NCBI GenBank assembly: GCA_040219735.1
Contig: JAVJRX010000194.1
DNA length: 64,000 nucleotides
Source of the DNA: Coleofasciculus sp040219735
GTDB taxonomy: Bacteria; Cyanobacteriota; Cyanobacteriia; Cyanobacteriales; Coleofasciculaceae
Reading direction: 5' to 3' (one strand)
The translations under genes and the position numbers were made by a program. Positions 18,091 to 27,969 of the stretch are shown piece by piece (position 1 is the first letter of the stretch; the number at the start of each line of letters is the position of its first letter). The notes beneath the pieces were generated by a model. The model ran no database searches. It was not told the DNA's origin and saw nothing but the letters and a program-made list of their open reading frames with translations.

Positions 18091-18690
18091 TTATAGTTTA
18101 ACAATAATGGGTTGACAATTTAATCCTTTGGCTGCTGTTGATTTTTCTTCACACTCAATCGGATTCGGCTGAAATAACAGTTTTAAATTGCTAGTATCTT
18201 CAGGAACTTCAAACACAAGCTGTCCCTGTCGTTGATCACCCGGACTAATTTCACCTGTTGGCGTCTCAATATCCTCCAATGCACTAGCCAAAAGTGCTAC
18301 TTCGTAGGTTTTATTGTTTCCATCGATAACTTCAAAGGAAACCACGGAAAAGGTTTGCGGTTGTTGTCCTTGATTGACAATGGTGGTATCGACTACTACC
18401 CATTGATTCCCTTTATTTGGTTGAATCACGCCTTTTCCCGGATGCACCTTGGTGCTGTTAACAGTAAATTGGAGATTGAGATTTTTTTGGGTGATGGAAA
18501 TGACGTCACCGAGGGAATGAATTGGTGCTGAAATGGGCTTGGTTGCAGGAGATTCAGCCGTTTCTACAAACGGGCGATCGCGACTTTGCACTGTTTCCGA
18601 GTTTTGTTCATTAGGAGAACATCCTAGGATTATAGTGAGGAGACAGATCGACGTGATCGCACCAATTATTATTCTACTTTTTTTATACAT
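18091..18690 (-). CDS. DUF4352 lipoprotein
   Basis: 199 residues. A lipobox LTIILGC (Cys at ~25) follows a hydrophobic signal, so it is probably a lipid-anchored periplasmic protein. The mature part has the DUF4352 immunoglobulin-like pattern: KGNQWVVVDTTIVNQGQQ, then VSFEVIDGNNKTY and ISPGDQRQGQLVFEVPED. Such domains are often accessory or ligand-binding modules of secreted lipoproteins. It precedes the nuclease pair on the same strand by 26 bp, but functional linkage is doubtful. Confidence 0.8.
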   Translation of the reverse strand: MYKKSRIIIGAITSICLLTIILGCSPNEQNSETVQSRDRPFVETAESPATKPISAPIHSLGDVISITQKNLNLQFTVNSTKVHPGKGVIQPNKGNQWVVVDTTIVNQGQQPQTFSVVSFEVIDGNNKTYEVALLASALEDIETPTGEISPGDQRQGQLVFEVPEDTSNLKLLFQPNPIECEEKSTAAKGLNCQPIIVKL

Positions 18691-18747
18691 AATTATCTAT
18701 TTGTGTCAACAGGAAAAACAAAAATAAACAGACAAATGACAAATACC

Positions 18748-20613
18748 CTAAGTTCCCAACATCTGCAACTTATACAAAGCCGCATACAAACCATCCTGTT
18801 GCAACAGTTGTTCATGAGAACCGGATTCCACCAACTCACCCCGCTTAAGCACCAAAATTCGGTCTACATTGCGAATAGTTGACAGACGGTGGGCAATAAT
18901 AATTGCCGTGCGTTTTTCCAATAAATGATCAAGGGCTTGTTGAATTAACGCTTCGGTTCCCACATCTAAACTCGCCGTCGCTTCATCTAATACCAAAATT
19001 TGGGGATTACGAATCGCCGCCCGGGCAAATGCCAATAACTGCTTTTGACCCCCAGAAAGATTGGTTCCCCTCTCCCGGAGTTGGGTATCATAGCCTTGAG
19101 GAAGTCGTTCGATAAATTGAGCAACATTTGTAGCTTCCGCCGCCGCTTTCACTTGTTCAATCGAGTAGTCTTCTCCCAAGGTAATATTACTTTTAACATC
19201 CCCAGCAAACAAAAACCCCTCTTGCAAAATAACCGCCATCTGACGCCGTAATTCAGATTGCGGCAAATCCCGAATATCAATCCCATCTACTAAAATGCGT
19301 CCCTTTGTGGCTTCATAGAGGCGACACAGCAAGCGAATAATCGAACTCTTTCCCGCACCAGTGGGACCAACTAACGCCACTTTTTGTCCGGGGCGAATGG
19401 TAAAATCTAAGTCTTTAAGAACATAGTCATCTTCTTTATAAGCAAACCAGACATGTTCAAAGCGAATTTCACCTCGATGCGCTGTTACTTCTCCCTTACC
19501 ATTTGTCCTCGGTTGTTCTGAAATTAACGCCGAATGCGCTAACTCTGGATCACGAATTTCAATCGGCTCATGCATAATATCACTCACCCGTTCAAGTGCC
19601 GTGAATCCCGCTTGGAACATGGTAAACTTGTCAGCAAACTGACGCAAAGGATTAAATAGACGCTGCGCGTAAAGAATAAAGGCAGATAAGACACCAAAAC
19701 TGAGATTATCTTGCAGGATTAACCAGCCTCCTAACCATAATACAGCCGCGATCGCAATTAAGGAAATCCACTCTAATGTGGCGGATACAGCGGAATCATG
19801 AAAGATGGTTTTATCAACTTCCGCGACATAGCGCTGGTTCACCGCCCGAAACATCTCAGCATTCACTTGTTCCCGACGAAATAGCTGGACAATATTAATC
19901 CCAGCGATATTTTCTTGCAGCATTGAGTTGAGTGTAGAGAGTTCTTCTCTGGCTGTATAATTAGCTTTCCGATATTGCTGCTGAAAATAGACAATCAACC
20001 CCGTAACTGGAAACAGCATTAATATCAGAATGAGCGCCAGTTGCCATTGCAGGGAAAACATAAAAATGGCAATAACCAGCATTGAGAATAGGTCATTAAG
20101 AATACCAATTGCACCACTAGAAAAGACTAATCCTAATGCTTCCACATCACTGGTGATGCGAGTAATCAGTTTCCCCACAGGGGTGCGGTCAAAAAATCGC
20201 ACCGCCAGGGAGGTAATATGGTCAAATAAATCATTGCGAATCCCGGCGGTAATTTGCTGACCCAAGTTTTCTTCCAGGAATTTCTGAAAAATGCTACAGA
20301 TTAATCGGATAATGATACTCAGTAACAAGAAAATCGCTAAGATATTGATACCTTCTGACAAGGAACGATTCTCAAGAAACCACCAGGTTTCTTCTTGACG
20401 AATTAAAGAAACAGCTTGCCCAATAATTAAGGGTTGAATAGCACCCAGAATAGATACGGGAACGAGTAAAATAATCGCTGTGATCAGTAGGCGTTTTTTG
20501 GTGAGTGCATAAGGAACCAATCTCAGGAAAAGTCGCCAATCGGTTTCCTCCCGTCGGTTAGCGCCTCTAGATGAAGTGCGATCGCCTCGTGTTGATGATG
20601 ATACCTTAGTCAT
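18748..20613 (-). CDS. ABC exporter, fused permease and ATPase
   Basis: 621 residues. Six membrane helices occupy about 40-330. The nucleotide-binding domain has Walker A GPTGAGKSS (~412), signature LSGGQ (~516) and Walker B ILVLDEATAS (~536), then the switch HRLSTIRN. This is the MsbA/MdlB type half-transporter, which works as a homodimer or heterodimer to export lipids, drugs or peptides. No partner half-transporter is adjacent, so it is likely a homodimer. The substrate is unknown. Confidence 0.9.
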   Translation of the reverse strand: MTKVSSSTRGDRTSSRGANRREETDWRLFLRLVPYALTKKRLLITAIILLVPVSILGAIQPLIIGQAVSLIRQEETWWFLENRSLSEGINILAIFLLLSIIIRLICSIFQKFLEENLGQQITAGIRNDLFDHITSLAVRFFDRTPVGKLITRITSDVEALGLVFSSGAIGILNDLFSMLVIAIFMFSLQWQLALILILMLFPVTGLIVYFQQQYRKANYTAREELSTLNSMLQENIAGINIVQLFRREQVNAEMFRAVNQRYVAEVDKTIFHDSAVSATLEWISLIAIAAVLWLGGWLILQDNLSFGVLSAFILYAQRLFNPLRQFADKFTMFQAGFTALERVSDIMHEPIEIRDPELAHSALISEQPRTNGKGEVTAHRGEIRFEHVWFAYKEDDYVLKDLDFTIRPGQKVALVGPTGAGKSSIIRLLCRLYEATKGRILVDGIDIRDLPQSELRRQMAVILQEGFLFAGDVKSNITLGEDYSIEQVKAAAEATNVAQFIERLPQGYDTQLRERGTNLSGGQKQLLAFARAAIRNPQILVLDEATASLDVGTEALIQQALDHLLEKRTAIIIAHRLSTIRNVDRILVLKRGELVESGSHEQLLQQDGLYAALYKLQMLGT

Positions 20614-20716
20614 ATTAAACCCTGGTTTGAAGAAGTGATAAATTCCTAGGAGAGAAGCATTGCGGATTGTTCGGGTCTACCGTTAAATTTTCGTCGCGAA
20701 TGCTTTCAGCATGATA

Positions 20717-21526
20717 TTATTCTGTTTCCACAATTGGAAATCGCTCTCCCGATAGATATGCCTGAAAATGCTTTTGGAAATACGTCCAAGATGTCATATC
20801 AGCATCCTCATCTAATGGCGGCTGAGGAGCATTTTTATAGACAGGAACGCGAGTATTAATTTCATTTTGGAGTAATTCGGGTAATTCCGTAAAATCATTC
20901 ACTTTAACCCCTCGACCACTATAGATAAGCTGTCCACGTTGATCACCCATTTTCATCCAAGGTACCCAAGGTCCGATTCTATCCCAACTGAGAAAGAGTT
21001 TAGAAACGGACTTTAAGTCTGGATCATGTAAATCCTCTGTAGGAACCGTAAGTTTAAACAGTTCAGCCGCTTGATAGGTTTCTTGGGGACTGTATGCGGC
21101 AAATTGAGGCTCGTTGGCTAAAGGGTTGGGGTAATTGGGAAATAAATCAAACCAGAAGGTTGTCATATCCTTATTTACCTCCGCCGGAAATTTACCTTTT
21201 AGATAACCTTGTACCGGATTATTTGCCACATGAACAACGGTTAAGGTTTCTCCCGTCCAAGGATTGTCCCACTGATGCAGGATATCTCCGGTTTCGGGGT
21301 CAAGATAATAGGTAAGTTCTCGTGAAGTAAAATTCCAACTTTCTTCATCGGCGGGAATACAGCGGCTGACACTCATTCCCAGCATATTAAACAATTTTTT
21401 TCGTCGTTCTCCGGGAATAAAGGCATAGATAGAACCTGACCAACTGAGAAAGCTTTGTTCTCCATCTAGAGAACTCCGCAGTTTCACAAAATATTTAACA
21501 TCAAATTCTTGGATTGAACTACTCAT
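20717..21526 (-). CDS. DUF1838 family protein
   Basis: 269 residues matching the DUF1838 pattern: an early FVKLRSSLDGE, then FLSWSGSIYAFIPGER, YYLDPETGDILHQWDNPWTG and a long C-terminal region with PWVPWMKMGDQRGQLIYSGR. No signal peptide. The function of the family is unknown; members often accompany oxidoreductases. It is on the same strand as the ABC exporter with a ~100-bp gap. Confidence 0.75.
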   Translation of the reverse strand: MSSSIQEFDVKYFVKLRSSLDGEQSFLSWSGSIYAFIPGERRKKLFNMLGMSVSRCIPADEESWNFTSRELTYYLDPETGDILHQWDNPWTGETLTVVHVANNPVQGYLKGKFPAEVNKDMTTFWFDLFPNYPNPLANEPQFAAYSPQETYQAAELFKLTVPTEDLHDPDLKSVSKLFLSWDRIGPWVPWMKMGDQRGQLIYSGRGVKVNDFTELPELLQNEINTRVPVYKNAPQPPLDEDADMTSWTYFQKHFQAYLSGERFPIVETE

Positions 21527-21986
21527 ATAACGTTTTACTCATCCCTTACAAATGATTGACAAAACTAGAACATTGACAGTCGGACGATTGTTATAGCAGT
21601 AGACACATTGATTAGGACAAGCGAACTGTTGTTCCAGACGTTCCGCCGGAGGAGTCTCTACCATAAGATGTGTCCTAACCGCTATGGCAGTTGCTATAAC
21701 TGTTCAAGGTGTGGGTATGGAGAACCCTCTTGATCTAGCATACAGGTTAACCTATCTGGGCAGATTCTGGACGAGTTAAACCGCCTTGGGTTTCAACCCA
21801 AAGAACCCAAGCTCAAGTCGTCTAAAGACGAGTGCATAAAATTTTTAGTCCATTTTAATGGACTTTAGCTATAAGCCAAGAACTGGAGTTCTTGGCGGGT
21901 GTCGGGGTTTACTGATAAAGATGAAAGTGAATGAAAATGGAGTATTCGGCACAAACAGATAGTTAGATAAATTTTCATGGGTTTGA
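21527..21986. other. Intergenic region with a multi-hairpin repeat
   Basis: 460 bases without a gene. The right half holds the four-hairpin repeat (21783-21898). The left half has no recognised feature apart from short inverted words near 21650. Confidence 0.5.
21783..21898. repeat. Four-hairpin intergenic repeat (copy 1)
   Basis: Successive short hairpins: CCTTGGGTTT/AACCCAAAG, TCGTCT/AGACGA, AGTCC/GGACT and AAGAAC/GTTCTT. The same modules recur in reverse order at 36733-36976, so this is a composite repeat and not chance. Confidence 0.7.
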
Positions 21987-22805
21987 TTACTCGTGAATCC
22001 GCCCATCGGGTAAAATAGTCCCCGATAAAATAGCTCCCGTTAATTTAACGAGCAATCGGTCGGCTGTCCCCACTTTAGCGCCCCGCAAATCTGCACCACT
22101 TAAATCTGCACCACTTAAATCCGCACCAATTAAATTAGCATCTCGTAAATTTGCCTGAACTAAACAGGCTTGAAATAAGTTAGCGCGAAAAAGATTGGCT
22201 CCTTCTAAATTTGCACCACTGAAATTTACATTATGTAAAAAAGCATCCGTCAGGTTAGCCTGACTGAGATTGGCATTACTAAGATTGCGTCCAGATAGAT
22301 CTTTTTCTTTGAGATCAACTCCCTGAAAATTAGCACCACTGAGATCGGGATGCGATCGCGGGCGCTGGGATTGCGATCGCGTTCTGGGTTGGTAGTCATT
22401 CCTAGCTGGTGAGGGTGGTTGCTTCGGTTCTGTTGATTGAGAGTAACTCCTAGATGAGGAGGGTGGTTGCTTCGGTTCTGTTGATTGAGAGTAACGCCGC
22501 GATTGAGTCGGTTCTTCTCGGGGCGATCGCGCACGGTAATAATAGGTATTTGCCGCAGGTTTGCGTGGCGGTGAGGATGGGGTTTTGGGCGTTTTGGGTT
22601 TGTGCGATCGCAGTTCGTCTCGCGCTTGGTTTATTTCTTTGAGTTTGTCCTCAGCTTTCTGGCGCAAGCGCTGATTCTCCTCCGGTACCCGATCCGGATG
22701 CCAAATAAATGCCAAGTCTTTGTAGGCTTGGTTCACTTCTTCTAGGGAGGCTCCGGGTTCTAGTCCCAGTATTCTGTAGTAGTGGTCTAAATTGTTAGAT
22801 GACAT
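21987..22805 (-). CDS. J-domain protein with pentapeptide repeats
   Basis: 272 residues. A J-domain at 1-68 (YYRILGLEPGAS, WHPDRVPEEN) has the HPD motif that stimulates Hsp70. A low-complexity basic linker at about 70-150 includes a 16-residue unit (SYSQSTEPKQPPS) in tandem. Pentapeptide A(N/D)Lxx repeats run from about 155 to 260 (ANLSQANLTDAFL, GADLSGADLRGA), forming a right-handed quadrilateral helix. The combination suggests an Hsp70 co-chaperone with a scaffold tail. Confidence 0.88.
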   Translation of the reverse strand: MSSNNLDHYYRILGLEPGASLEEVNQAYKDLAFIWHPDRVPEENQRLRQKAEDKLKEINQARDELRSHKPKTPKTPSSPPRKPAANTYYYRARSPREEPTQSRRYSQSTEPKQPPSSSRSYSQSTEPKQPPSPARNDYQPRTRSQSQRPRSHPDLSGANFQGVDLKEKDLSGRNLSNANLSQANLTDAFLHNVNFSGANLEGANLFRANLFQACLVQANLRDANLIGADLSGADLSGADLRGAKVGTADRLLVKLTGAILSGTILPDGRIHE

Positions 22806-22977
22806 TGCGGTTTAGCGCCTGTTGAGCCGTTAGCACAAGGTTGGAGAACAGATCACAGTGAATGAGATCGCTCCTTCTATATTCTGTCGGGTCATACTGA
22901 GATCTTGCACCAGTTGTCATAGGCTTTGTTTAGGCTGGGTTAGCAGGTGTGTTCCGATTCGCTCTCCTCACGATAAC

Positions 22978-23094
22978 GGCGCGGCACACCTAAATTGATT
23001 GATTACCTTGTAGGGGCACACGGATGGTGCGCCCACGGATGGTGCGCCCAGAAAACCAGTCAAATCTATTCCACCATTTTAGCTGTGCCACGCC
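22978..23094. repeat. 118-bp GGCGTGGCACA-ended element (copy 1)
   Basis: Imperfect terminal inverted repeats (GGCGCGGCACACC and GGCGTGGCACAGC in opposite orientation) flank a core with GGTGCGCCCA units. A second full copy lies at 31463-31581 and half copies near 12.56 and 52.72 kb. Its right end supplies the last codons of the broken crtI-like gene. Confidence 0.6.
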
Positions 23095-24312
23095 ACTACA
23101 ATTTGGCTTGCCGTTTCTTCAATCAGCCGCGCTGCAATTTTTCCTGAACTCATCACCCCTGGTAATCCCGCACCCGGATGCGTTCCCGCACCCACAAAAT
23201 AGAGATTAGGGATATCCTCACTCTGATTATGAGGACGAAACCAAGCCGACTGTGTGAGAGTCGGTTCCACGGAAAAGGCACTCCCTAAATAACTATTTAA
23301 TGTATCGCGAAAATGCAACGGATCAATATAATGTTCTGTAACAATATGCTTGGATAAATCGGGTAAATAATGCTGTTCCAAATAGTCAATAATCCTATCC
23401 CGATACGGTTTCGCCATCACCCTCCAGTCTGTTTGACTCCCCAAATGGGGAACAGGCGATAACACATACCAACAATCACATCCCGGTGGGGCTAAAGATG
23501 GATCAGTCGCCGTAGGATGATGCAAATACAACGCAAAATCTTCCGCAAGCTGTTGACGCCCAAATATATCCCGCATCAATTCCCGATACCGATTGATTTA
23601 GCAACAGTTGACCCCCAAGTTCCTGAAATAATTGCACCAGCGCCTGGACTAATGCGCCCGTTCCTCCCATAGGGAACCAAATCCCAAACGCCTGTTCTAA
23701 CTTGTGAATCATGGCGTAAATAGCCGTACTCTGAAACGGATTTCCACCAATTAATAGGGGATGAAAACTAAAAACTTGCCGCAATCGTTCATCTTGAATG
23801 TACTGATTAACAAACCCAGCGACTGATTTATACGTCTGTAAACGAATCAAATCCGGAGCCACGTTTAGCATATCCGTAAAGCGACTAAACGACTGCTCCA
23901 TTAACGGCAATCCTTTCTCAAATATGGCGTTTGCTGCTTTGGCAAAGCGTTGATATCCGGCGACATCGGCTGGATTAAAAGCGCGAATTTGTTCAATTAG
24001 GGCGTCGGTGGAATTATTGTAGTGAAAGACTGACCTATCAGGAAAGCGGACGTTATAGAAGGGTTCAAGGGGGACAAGTTTGACATAATCGGCAGTTTTC
24101 TTTCCAGCTAGGGCAAATAACTCATCGATTAAATGGGGCACGGTAATAATCGTGGGACCCCCATCAAAGGTAAACCCCTGCTGTTGATAAACATACGCAC
24201 GCCCCCCGGCGCGATCGCGCTTTTCCACAATCGTCACTCGATGACCCCCAGCACTTAACCGAATCGCCGCCGATAGACCCCCAAATCCGCTACCAATGAC
24301 TACGATATCCAT
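23079..24312 (-). pseudogene. CrtI-type phytoene/carotenoid desaturase with internal deletion
   Basis: The first part (24312 down to about 23590) starts MDIVVIGSGFGGLSAAIRL with the FAD motif and continues to GGTGALVQALVQLFQELGGQ. The second part (23579-23079) carries the CrtI C-terminal motif (DPSLAPPGCDCWYVLSPVPH, then NLYFVGAGTHPGAGLPGVM). At about 23580-23605 the text jumps from LLLNQS to YRELMRDIFGR with a frame change. About 100 residues expected between them in CrtI proteins are missing. It is therefore a non-functional carotenoid desaturase. The stop lies in a repeat element. Confidence 0.85.
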
Positions 24313-24401
24313 CTGAGTTTTGAGTTTTGACCCTTTACTTCGCGAGTCGGACATCACAAATCGCTATAGTATGAATAAAGTGTAAAGAAATGTAAAATTA
24401 T

Positions 24402-25118
24402 ATGCCAGATAAAGTTATTGTGGTCGTTGGTGCCACAGGGGGTATTGGCTCGGCTGTAACCCACCAATTAGCAAAAGAGGGAGCAAATTTAGTCCTCGCC
24501 GCCAGACAGAGCGATCGCTTAGCCGCTTTAGTGTCCCAACTCCCCATGACTAATTTAGAGCAAGTCTTAAATGTACCAACCGATATCACCGATCCAGCCC
24601 AGGTGGAAACGCTTATGCACAAGGCGGTTGACAAGTTTGGTCAGATTGACGTACTCGTCAATGCGGCGGGGGCAGGAATTCTTAAACAGTACAACAAAAT
24701 TACATCGGCTGACCTAGACGCGATGCTGGACTTAAATCTCAAAGGTAGCTTCTATACCTGTCAAGCCGCCGCCGAAGTGATGAAAAGTCAAAAATCCGGT
24801 CATATCTGTAATATCGTCGGCATTTTGGGCAAACATTCCATGGCAATGGCATCAGCGTACTGCGCCTCAAAGTTTGGCGTTGTCGGGTTTAGCAAATGTA
24901 TGGCAGATGAATTAAAGCGTTTTGGGATTAAGTTTACACTCTTTTACTTTGGCGGTGTGGATTCACCCTTCTGGGATAATGTCAGCTTAAAAGTGGATCG
25001 CAAGAAGATGCTCACGCCGGAAACAGCCGCTAATGCCGTTCTGTTTGCCCTGAACGCTGAAGAGCAAGCAGTACCGATGGAAATCAACATTCAGCCGGAA
25101 AGCCATCTATTCTTTTAA
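24402..25118 (+). CDS. Short-chain dehydrogenase/reductase
   Basis: A 238-residue complete classical SDR. It has GATGGIG (~10), VNAAGAG (~87), the Ser region CNIVGILGK (~138) and the catalytic YCASK (~150). It reduces or oxidises a carbonyl with NAD(P)H; the substrate is unknown. It diverges from the broken crtI-like gene with a short ~90-bp shared upstream region and lies before hppD, so isoprenoid or quinone-related chemistry is possible but not shown. Confidence 0.85.
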   Translation: MPDKVIVVVGATGGIGSAVTHQLAKEGANLVLAARQSDRLAALVSQLPMTNLEQVLNVPTDITDPAQVETLMHKAVDKFGQIDVLVNAAGAGILKQYNKITSADLDAMLDLNLKGSFYTCQAAAEVMKSQKSGHICNIVGILGKHSMAMASAYCASKFGVVGFSKCMADELKRFGIKFTLFYFGGVDSPFWDNVSLKVDRKKMLTPETAANAVLFALNAEEQAVPMEINIQPESHLFF

Positions 25119-25293
25119 CGAGGGCGTGCTGAAGAAGTATTGTGGCGAGGGGAGGTAACAGAAGATAGGGAAGATGGGAGAGTAAACGAATGACAAATGA
25201 CAAATGACCAATGGCTCTCCCTTAAGAATGACCTGAAATTCCGCAAAAAACGGCAAAATTGACAACCAGGTAAGCTGCCGGATGGGATAAGCC

Positions 25294-26433
25294 ATGAGAA
25301 TCGATCACATTCACTTTTACGTTAAAGATGCGCTAGCCTCCCGCGCTTGGTTTGTCGAGCAGATGGGCTTTCAATCTGTGGCATCGGGGGCGAGTTGTCA
25401 CACACGCACGACAGTGGTGAAGAGTGGGGCAATTTATTTTGTCCTGTCGTCTGCGATCGCGCCGAACAGTCCCGTTGCCCAGTTTCTGCACCAGCATCCT
25501 CCAGGTGTTGCTGATATTGCCTTTAACGTTTCCGACATGGAATATGTTATGGAACGACTGCTCAAACGCGGCGCTAAGGTCTTACAACCCCTTCAAATTC
25601 ACAACTATGAGGATGGATGCATAAAATGGGGTAAAGTCGCCGCCTGGGGCGATATGACTCATACTCTGGTTGAACGCCATAGTTTTCATTCCATTCCCTA
25701 CTTTCCTGTACAGGTAGACTGGCTGAGTTCAACACCCAACAATCAGACGCGCCAGGGCGCATCTGTACAAACTCAACACTCAACAATCAACACTTCCCCA
25801 ATTGAGGAGTTTACCCATATCGATCACGTTGTCCTGAATGTGGCGGCTGGGGATTTGGCGAAAGCGGTTGAGTGGTATCAGCAGGTGTTGGACTTCCAAC
25901 CACAGCAGGTGTTTACTATCCAGACGGAAAAATCTGGCTTATGCTCTCAGGTTATGGTGCATCCGGTGACAGGGACACAATTGCCCATTAATGAACCGAC
26001 ATCAGCGAATTCTCAAATTCAGGAATTTCTGGATGTGAATGGAGGAGCCGGAGTCCAGCATATTGCCTTAGCTACGAGAGATATTGTAGGTGCGATCGCG
26101 CAACGACGCCGCCAAGGTATGTCCTTCATCAACGTTCCCCCCAGTTATTACAGGATAGTCCGCGATCGCAATCCGGGCTATAATTTCTCGATGGCGGAAT
26201 GGGACGCGATCGCCCAGCAGCAAATTTTAGTAGATTGGCAAGCCAAATCCCCTCAAGCGTTGCTTCTGCAAACCTTTACCCAACCTATTTTCGCCGAACC
26301 CACCTTCTTTTTTGAGTTCATAGAACGGCGATGGGGGGCAAAAGGCTTTGGTGAGGGGAATTTCCGCGCTTTGTTTGAGGCGATAGAGAGGGAGCAGATG
26401 AAACGGGGTTGTTTGTCGATTGAAAAGAGTTGA
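25294..26433 (+). CDS. hppD: 4-Hydroxyphenylpyruvate dioxygenase
   Basis: 379 residues, two vicinal-oxygen-chelate domains. The iron ligands are expected in IDHVVLN (~179), VQHIAL (~255) and FFEFIER (~346). The C-terminal signature GAKGFGEGNFRALFEAIE seals the identity. It makes homogentisate from 4-hydroxyphenylpyruvate, feeding tocopherol synthesis in cyanobacteria. Its closeness to a carotenoid desaturase relic recalls the Synechocystis slr0088-slr0090 neighbourhood. The ATG at 25294 gives the normal length. Confidence 0.93.
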   Translation: MRIDHIHFYVKDALASRAWFVEQMGFQSVASGASCHTRTTVVKSGAIYFVLSSAIAPNSPVAQFLHQHPPGVADIAFNVSDMEYVMERLLKRGAKVLQPLQIHNYEDGCIKWGKVAAWGDMTHTLVERHSFHSIPYFPVQVDWLSSTPNNQTRQGASVQTQHSTINTSPIEEFTHIDHVVLNVAAGDLAKAVEWYQQVLDFQPQQVFTIQTEKSGLCSQVMVHPVTGTQLPINEPTSANSQIQEFLDVNGGAGVQHIALATRDIVGAIAQRRRQGMSFINVPPSYYRIVRDRNPGYNFSMAEWDAIAQQQILVDWQAKSPQALLLQTFTQPIFAEPTFFFEFIERRWGAKGFGEGNFRALFEAIEREQMKRGCLSIEKS

Positions 26434-26522
26434 TCAGTATTTTTTAATCAGGAACAGGGAATAAGGAAATTGAGGACAAGGGAGTTGCTGAATCTCTACC
26501 TTGTCTTCTCCTATTCCCCCTT

Positions 26523-27149
26523 TCATCGCAGAAAGCTGCTAATCAGCCAGAACAAGACAAAGGTTACCAATGAGGCAAATTTCTCAATGGTCAAACCCAT
26601 GTCGATAAGCAGTGACTCCAACGCTCCTCCCAGAACTGTTCCTAATGCTACACCGAGCAGCAAACCGACTAGGGTCAGTAAGACAGCCCGACCAAATTGT
26701 TGTTCTTTGCGATTGAGGAAATAAATTGTACCGCCAAACCCCAAGGCGACAGCCAAGGTAAGAATTGACGCTTCCGGATAAAACAAAGTCAGACCACTCA
26801 ATACCAAGAACACAACCGTTGGTGCAACAAGATCACTCCTCGTCGGGGTGTCTAAAAGTCGTTGTAGCCAAGCCGGAGAGGAATTGCCTGAGGGTGGGCT
26901 GAAACCCAAAGAGGTTTGTGGGACTTTTTCCCGTTCCGGAAAACGAATGCGTTCTGGAACTTTGATTTTTCCTTCTTGGCGCATTCTGAGGCGATCCATA
27001 ATAATCGCATCATAAGCCGCCTCTACCGACTCTATGAGCTTAGGTTCGCCGCGATGCTGTTGCATCAAGCGTCCTTTAGCATCCTGAATTTCATCAAAGG
27101 AAGCATCTTCTGTGACCCCAAGTTTTTCGTAGGGATTTTGATCGCTCAT
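26523..27149 (-). CDS. CPP1-like (DUF3353) membrane J-like protein
   Basis: 208 residues. An N-terminal J-like domain (NPYEKLGVTEDASFDEIQDA) lacks the HPD motif. Three to four membrane helices follow (about 105-205, VVFLVLSGLTLFYPEASI, GFGGTIYFL, LVGLLLGVALGTVLGG). This is the CPP1/DUF3353 family. Plant CPP1 is a chloroplast chaperone protecting protochlorophyllide oxidoreductase, so a thylakoid chaperone role is plausible. Confidence 0.85.
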   Translation of the reverse strand: MSDQNPYEKLGVTEDASFDEIQDAKGRLMQQHRGEPKLIESVEAAYDAIIMDRLRMRQEGKIKVPERIRFPEREKVPQTSLGFSPPSGNSSPAWLQRLLDTPTRSDLVAPTVVFLVLSGLTLFYPEASILTLAVALGFGGTIYFLNRKEQQFGRAVLLTLVGLLLGVALGTVLGGALESLLIDMGLTIEKFASLVTFVLFWLISSFLR

Positions 27150-27924
27150 TCAAAACCTCCGAGATATCCCTTTTTTTCACTGGTATATCGTGAAGTACCC
27201 CAACCTGCTTCGCTTTTGTTGGGGCTTCTAACGCCCTCACATTAGCTAAAACAGTGACGGTCTTATTCGTCTTCGAGATTTCCCGTCTCATCCGCCGATG
27301 CCACGTTGGGTACTTTCAAAAGCGCAGAAAGTCCAGAACTGAATCCGGTGATGGTCTTACTCAGCGTCCACAGGCAGCCGCCCGTCTTCCACAGGCAGTA
27401 ATTTTGTTTTGTCCCTTGGTCGCGGTTTTTAGTTGGAGTTCCAACCAATGTTTTTAGCTTATCAGCTAGGGTGAGGCTATCCATTCCCACCGTGAAGACA
27501 GATGGGGACTTCCGCCGATTTTGTTAAGACTCTACACTGGTTATTATGATAAACATCGATGCTCTTAACCGGGCTGCACCCAACAGGTAACAGTCTGGTT
27601 AGATACCGAGTGTCATGCTAACTCCCTTGCAAGCTAGTGTAGCCTGTTCTTTGCAAACAAGTCCTCTGGACAGAAAAATTTGTTGAGTCCAGCCCAAGTG
27701 ATGCCAGATCTGCCAAAAGCGGTTATGCTATTGGGCGGCTGCCCTATTTTCCCACTTGGGTAACGATGCCAGACGCTATTGGCATCCCTGAGTTCTCTGG
27801 CGATAATTGACTTAAAGGCTGACTACGCTATTGATGTCACAAAAATCTATACCCTGATTCCTGATCCAGTTACGCTAGAAGAGTATTGACTAAAATGCTC
27901 AAGACATCCTAGTGGTGAATAAGT
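27150..27924. other. Intergenic region, no recognised gene
   Basis: 775 bases. Several short frames (for example 27263-27490 on the minus strand) lack family signal. An inverted pair around 27640-27790 (CCCAAGTG/CACTTGGG flanking GATGCCAGA words) could form a large stem. Otherwise I see nothing; a promoter for the response regulator must lie near its end. Confidence 0.35.
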
Positions 27925-27969
27925 GTGCATCTTATCTCAATCCCTGAAATTAGTTCTCCGTGGAAATTT

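Noticed and set aside
27263..27490. A 75-codon minus-strand frame
   Set aside because: No family signal and several equally long overlapping frames in the same region.
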